This document shows, piece by piece, positions 46,320 to 50,061 of a stretch of DNA of 50,061 bases. The DNA lies in assembly GCF_001434365.1 (NCBI RefSeq), contig NZ_AZFN01000006.1:1-50061 (forward strand), read 5' to 3'. Within the stretch, counting starts at the first letter, position 1, and each line of letters begins with the position of its first letter. The translations under genes were made by a program, and so were the position numbers. The DNA comes from Limosilactobacillus gastricus DSM 16045. GTDB taxonomy: Bacteria > Bacillota > Bacilli > Lactobacillales > Lactobacillaceae. The notes under the pieces are model-generated. The model had not been told where the DNA came from, searched no databases, and worked only from the letters and a program-made list of their open reading frames with translations.

Positions 46320-48164
46320 TTACTTTCGTGAAGCAGCTTTCCGACGCTTAGCCGCCTTTTCCCGTGCATTAGTTTCCAGAATTTGCTTCCGTAACCGCAC
46401 GTTTTCTGGTGTAATTTCACAGTATTCATCTTCATTTAAGAATTCCAATGATTCTTCTAATGATAAATGCGTTGGAGTCTTGATTCGTGCCATATCGTCA
46501 GAACCAGCAGCCCGAACGTTAGTAAGGTTCTTCCCCTTAGTGATGTTAACCGTGATGTCATTCTCCCGACTATTTTCACCAACGATCATCCCTTCGTACA
46601 CTTCTGTCCCAGGATCGATCAAAAGGGTTCCCCGACTTTCAATCCCCATCATAGCATAAGTTGTTGCCTTCCCAGCATTCATTGATACTAAAGTACCCTT
46701 TTGCCGACCAGGGTTCCAATTCTTAATCACTGGCTTGTATTGGTCAAAGACATGACTCATGATCCCATAACCACGCGTTAAGGACATGAATTCCGTTGAG
46801 TAACCAATCAATCCCCGTGAAGGAACTTCAAAAATCAACCGCGTTTGACCGTTGTTGGAAGGTTCCATGTTTTGCATTTCACCTTTCCGCTTAGACAAAC
46901 TGTCAATAATGGAACCAGTATATTCATCTGGGGTATCAATTTGAACTTCTTCGTATGGTTCGCTCATTACCCCATCGATCTCACGGTAGATAACTTCTGG
47001 CCGTGATACTTGGAGTTCAAAGCCTTCCCGCCGAAGGGTTTCAATTAAGATGGATAAATGTAATTCACCCCGTCCAGAAACAACCCAAGCTCCAGGATCA
47101 TCAGTATCTTCAACCCGCAAAGAAACATCCGTTTCCAATTCAGATTCTAGCCGGTTTTGTAATTGCCGCGAAGTCACAAATTTCCCTTCCCGACCAGCAA
47201 ATGGAGAATCGTTAGTCCGGAATGTCATTTGTAAAGTAGGTGGATCAATCCGTAATGGAGTTAAAGCTTCTGGATGTTCTGGATCTACAACCGTTTCACC
47301 AACGTTGATATCTTCCATACCAGAAACCGCAATTAAGTCCCCAGCCTTAGCAGAATCAATTTCAATTCGCTTCAAGCCAACAAACCCAAAGAGTTTCGTG
47401 ACCCGGAAGTTCTTAGTCGATCCATCAAGTTTCATTAAGGTAACTTGATCACCAACATGAATCTGTCCCCGGACAACCCGACCAATCCCAATCCGACCAA
47501 CGAAGTCGTTGTAATCAAGAATTGAAACTTGGAATTGTAATGGTTCGTCTGAATTGTCAACTGGGGCTGGAATCTTTTCCACGATCGTGTCAAACAAAGG
47601 CTTCATCGTGTGTTCTTGAGTTGAAATATCAGAATCATAGCTAGAAGTCCCGTTCATCGCCGAAGCATAAATTACCGGGAAGTCTAGTTGATCTTCATCC
47701 GCGCCGAGTTCAATGAATAAGTCGAGCACTTCATCAACAACTTCTTCTGGACGAGCACCATCACGGTCAACTTTGTTAATAACCACGATTGGGGTTAAGT
47801 GTTGTTCTAAGGCCTTTTGCAAGACGAAGCGCGTTTGTGGCATAGTCCCTTCAAACGCATCCACCACTAAAAGAACCCCGTCAACCATCTTCATAACCCG
47901 TTCTACTTCACCACCAAAATCGGCGTGACCTGGGGTATCTAAAATGTTGATTTGGTAGTCACCATATTTCACGGCTGTGTTCTTGGAAAGAATCGTAATT
48001 CCACGTTCTTTTTCCAAATCATTAGTATCCATCGCCCGGTCTTGAATATCGAAGTGTTCAGGGAGCGTATTGGATTGCTTTAACATCTCGTTAACCAAGG
48101 TCGTCTTACCGTGGTCAACGTGAGCAATGATCGCAATGTTACGAATATCGTCACGTAATTTCAA
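46320..48164 (-). CDS. typA: Ribosome-associated GTPase TypA/BipA
   Basis: 614 residues. GTPase motifs are [38 protein letters not shown] and NKVDRDGA. The C-terminal region has the EF-G-like [13 protein letters not shown] segment and the basic end [20 protein letters not shown]. It helps ribosome assembly at low temperature and under stress. Confidence 0.98.
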   Translation of the reverse strand: MKLRDDIRNIAIIAHVDHGKTTLVNEMLKQSNTLPEHFDIQDRAMDTNDLEKERGITILSKNTAVKYGDYQINILDTPGHADFGGEVERVMKMVDGVLLVVDAFEGTMPQTRFVLQKALEQHLTPIVVINKVDRDGARPEEVVDEVLDLFIELGADEDQLDFPVIYASAMNGTSSYDSDISTQEHTMKPLFDTIVEKIPAPVDNSDEPLQFQVSILDYNDFVGRIGIGRVVRGQIHVGDQVTLMKLDGSTKNFRVTKLFGFVGLKRIEIDSAKAGDLIAVSGMEDINVGETVVDPEHPEALTPLRIDPPTLQMTFRTNDSPFAGREGKFVTSRQLQNRLESELETDVSLRVEDTDDPGAWVVSGRGELHLSILIETLRREGFELQVSRPEVIYREIDGVMSEPYEEVQIDTPDEYTGSIIDSLSKRKGEMQNMEPSNNGQTRLIFEVPSRGLIGYSTEFMSLTRGYGIMSHVFDQYKPVIKNWNPGRQKGTLVSMNAGKATTYAMMGIESRGTLLIDPGTEVYEGMIVGENSRENDITVNITKGKNLTNVRAAGSDDMARIKTPTHLSLEESLEFLNEDEYCEITPENVRLRKQILETNAREKAAKRRKAASRK

Positions 48165-48205
48165 AAGTCTATTCCTTCCATTTCCTTAAAGTATGGTCAA
48201 TTCTC

Positions 48206-48233
48206 ATAAAAAAACTGTGACATTGGTCACAGT
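48206..48233 (-). terminator. Terminator of suhB
   Basis: AACTGTGA / TCACAGTT stem followed by a T run on the minus strand. Confidence 0.85.
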
Positions 48234-48238
48234 TACTG

Positions 48239-49003
48239 CTAATTGATCAATTCCATGATATCTTTGGCAGCTTTTGGAGTAGCTACTAATACAAAGTTAG
48301 ATGATAGCATATCAATCGGTTGTTCGTCAATCCGTTTGACGACTAAACCTTGGGCTTCGGCTAGGACCCGTCCTGGGGCTAAATCCCAAGGCTTTAAGTT
48401 AGTGATGTAGGCTCCCGTTCGTCCAGTTATTAATTGGGTCATCGAAATTCCGGCACTACCAAAGACCCGAATGCTGCGGGCAGCTTTGGCCGCGGTTTGG
48501 GCATGATGAAGATCATTCATTAAAATCCGGGAAGAAACGTCAATTAGTCCATCTCGCAAGCCACGATTTAAGGGCCTTGATAATTGATGATCATTTTCCC
48601 AGACACCCAGTGCAGGCCCCCCATGATATAAGAGACCTTTCATTACGTCCAAAATATAGCCTAAAGTTGGTTGCCCATCAATGTAGAGAGCCAACATAAT
48701 CGCAAAATTTTCCCGTTCCATGATAAAATTCATCGTCCCATCGACGGGATCAACAATCCAAACGTGGCCATGAATATCGTGAACTTGATCACCAAAGCCT
48801 TCTTCGGAAATAATTTGCGCTGTTGGGTCAATTTCCCGAAGTCGTTGATTAATGATTTGTTCGTTTTGTTTGTCAACCGTCGTCACCAAATCATGAGGAC
48901 TAGTTTTTTCATCAATAGTAAAATCGGCTTGCATGGCGGCTTTCGTCCGTTCGCCAACTTCACGAATTAAAGTTTGGATTTGCTGGTCAATCTCCGCTAA
49001 CAT
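48239..49003 (-). CDS. suhB: Inositol monophosphatase family protein
   Basis: 254 residues from the ATG at 49003, which has GGAGGG seven bases upstream; the ATG at 49009 overlaps the preceding stop as ATGA but is only one base from the same GGAGG. Metal-binding motifs are IISEEGFG, IVDPVDGTMNFI and LKPWDLAPG, all intact. These enzymes dephosphorylate inositol phosphate or related sugars such as fructose bisphosphate; the real substrate here is unknown. It is coupled to the UPF0223 gene. Confidence 0.9.
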   Translation of the reverse strand: MLAEIDQQIQTLIREVGERTKAAMQADFTIDEKTSPHDLVTTVDKQNEQIINQRLREIDPTAQIISEEGFGDQVHDIHGHVWIVDPVDGTMNFIMERENFAIMLALYIDGQPTLGYILDVMKGLLYHGGPALGVWENDHQLSRPLNRGLRDGLIDVSSRILMNDLHHAQTAAKAARSIRVFGSAGISMTQLITGRTGAYITNLKPWDLAPGRVLAEAQGLVVKRIDEQPIDMLSSNFVLVATPKAAKDIMELIN

Positions 49004-49005
49004 GC

Positions 49006-49287
49006 TCATCCCTCCATTTTTATCTTACTACTCTCATCGGTTTGGGCCCTTCTAACAACCTGATAAATTTCATAGCCAGACACTTTTGCAAATTGCCGAC
49101 TAAGTTGTTTTTCAAAAGCTTTCGAACTAACCACCTTTTTAAAGTCAGCGTATGCCTTTAAAATTTTTGAACGTGAGACCCCAATTTCATAGGCATCTTC
49201 GACAACTTGATATAAATTTGTAACGGCGATCAGCTCCTCCGTAGACCAACCCGAATCCAGTGGATATGCATAATTCCCCCCAGCCAT
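49006..49287 (-). CDS. UPF0223 family protein (YktA-like)
   Basis: 93 residues. It has NYAYPLDSGWSTEELIAVTN and the helical VSGYEIYQVVRRA segment of this family. Function unknown; small helical protein. AAGGAG precedes the ATG, and the gene overlaps suhB by four bases. yktA-suhB-typA order is shared with B. subtilis. Confidence 0.9.
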   Translation of the reverse strand: MAGGNYAYPLDSGWSTEELIAVTNLYQVVEDAYEIGVSRSKILKAYADFKKVVSSKAFEKQLSRQFAKVSGYEIYQVVRRAQTDESSKIKMEG

Positions 49288-49374
49288 CTGACCAACTCCT
49301 TCATTTATTACTAGTTACCATTTTAATGGATTTTCGACTGACATACCAGAATTTAAGTGTTTTCCTAAGGAATG

Positions 49375-49383
49375 TGCTAAAAT
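49375..49383 (+). promoter_or_regulatory. Extended -10 promoter of def
   Basis: TGC followed by TAAAAT (49378-49383), about 35 bases before the def start; no clear -35. Confidence 0.5.
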
Positions 49384-49418
49384 ACTTCATAAAAGAAAGA
49401 GAAATGAGGTCCATCATA

Positions 49419-49985
49419 ATGATCACAATGGATGATATTGTACGTGATACAGACAACAACCCAGTATTGCGGACGCGGGCAGCCAAAGTTGACTTTCCTT
49501 TATCGGTAGAGAATCAACAACTTGCCCAACAATTAATGGAATATTTAGAAAACAGTCAGAATGAAGAAATTGCTGAAAAATACCAACTGCGCGCCGGAGT
49601 TGGTTTAGCAGCTCCTCAAGTTAATCATGGGGTACGCATGACTGCAGTCCTAATCCCTGGTGAAAACGAAGACGACGAACCAGCCTTTAAAGATGTATTA
49701 GTTAATCCAGTTATCCTTAGTGAATCAGTGCAAATGGCTGCATTAGCTGAAGGTGAAGGATGTCTCTCTGTTGATCGTGACGTCCCCGGCTATGTCCCAC
49801 GTCATGATCGAATCACCTTGAAATATCAAAATCTGGCTGGTGAAACTAAGCAAGTACGATTAAAGCATTATCCAGCCATTGTCGTTCAACATGAACTCGA
49901 TCACTTGATTGGCGTTTTATTCTATGATCACATTGATGAAAATGAGCCTTTCAATCATCCTGATGATTTAATACTCCTATCATAA
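49419..49985 (+). CDS. def: Peptide deformylase
   Basis: 188 residues from the ATG at 49419, which has GAGGT upstream; the frame extends back to 49260 but that part overlaps the UPF0223 gene and is not family-like. All three motifs are present: GVGLAAPQ, EGCLSV and HELDHLIG, which binds the catalytic iron. It removes the formyl group from nascent proteins. The insertion-containing length matches the type 2 enzymes of Gram-positives. Confidence 0.97.
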   Translation: MITMDDIVRDTDNNPVLRTRAAKVDFPLSVENQQLAQQLMEYLENSQNEEIAEKYQLRAGVGLAAPQVNHGVRMTAVLIPGENEDDEPAFKDVLVNPVILSESVQMAALAEGEGCLSVDRDVPGYVPRHDRITLKYQNLAGETKQVRLKHYPAIVVQHELDHLIGVLFYDHIDENEPFNHPDDLILLS

Positions 49986-50020
49986 AAATAAGTTGGTGAA
50001 ATTTCACCAACTTATTTTTA
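49984..50020. terminator. Bidirectional terminator between def and the next gene
   Basis: AAAAATAAGTTGGTGAAA / TTTCACCAACTTATTTTT, perfect and symmetric. Confidence 0.92.
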
Positions 50021-50061
50021 GTTTGCCTTTTGATTTAACTTACTTAGGTCTTCAACATATT
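50018..50061 (-). CDS. C-terminal end of an unidentified gene
   Basis: Only the last 13 codons are in the window (YVEDLSKLNQKAN, stop at 50018-50020). It converges on def and shares the terminator. Too short to name. Confidence 0.5.
   Translation of the reverse strand, partial: YVEDLSKLNQKAN

Noticed and set aside
1-50061. CRISPR array, prophage or rRNA operon
   Set aside because: No regularly spaced direct repeats, phage structural genes or rRNA sequence were found.

Overview
The window looks like a chromosomal segment of a low-to-mid GC Gram-positive of the family Lactobacillaceae. The evidence is the housekeeping gene order (tuf, tig, clpX, engB and the comEA-comEB-comEC-holA-rpsT/rpsO block), a KxYKxGKxW-type secreted GH70 glucansucrase, strong AGGAGG-like ribosome binding sites and the protein sequences themselves. 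I do not commit to a genus. Most genes are on the minus strand. There is no gene-free stretch longer than about 250 bases.

Region 1 (1-6904, minus) is the promoter-proximal part of a Wzx/Wzy-type exopolysaccharide or capsule operon. In transcription order it encodes an LCP ligase, a chain-length/kinase-adaptor protein, a tyrosine kinase with a Gly-Tyr tail, a PHP tyrosine phosphatase, a priming glycosyl-phosphate transferase, an Alg14/Alg13-like split glycosyltransferase pair, a frameshifted GT4 enzyme, a hexapeptide acetyltransferase and a truncated GT2 enzyme. The first bases resemble the end of an insertion sequence. No flippase or polymerase gene is present; they may lie beyond the left edge.

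Region 2 (7121-18629) is the accessory part. It holds tRNA-Ser(CGA), a large glucansucrase gene interrupted by one in-frame TAA, a HicAB toxin-antitoxin pair with a palindrome over its -10 box, a membrane protein of unknown function, a nucleoside deoxyribosyltransferase, and a TetR regulator divergent from an ABC/FtsX transporter pair.

Region 3 (18630-50061) is mostly core: apt-recJ, an SDR, rnz, obgE, uvrC, a small ORF, a MazG-like protein, engB, clpX, tig, tuf, a TPR-like protein, an RNase J paralogue with degenerate metal ligands, gshA (interrupted), rpsO and rpsT divergent, holA, comEC (interrupted), comEB, comEA, a PDZ/Lon-like protease, coaD, rsmD, ylbG, ftsW, typA, suhB, a UPF0223 protein and def.

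Three things stand out. First, four genes carry a single clean lesion each: in-frame stops in gtf, comEC and gshA, and a homopolymer frameshift in the GT4 gene. A fifth (GT2) is cut at the probable IS end. Either this lineage is losing glucan synthesis, transformation and glutathione synthesis, or the assembly has errors. Second, a structured intergenic repeat of about 170-180 bp occurs twice, each time next to the stop codon of a minus-strand gene. Third, several divergent gene pairs show compact symmetric promoter/operator layouts.
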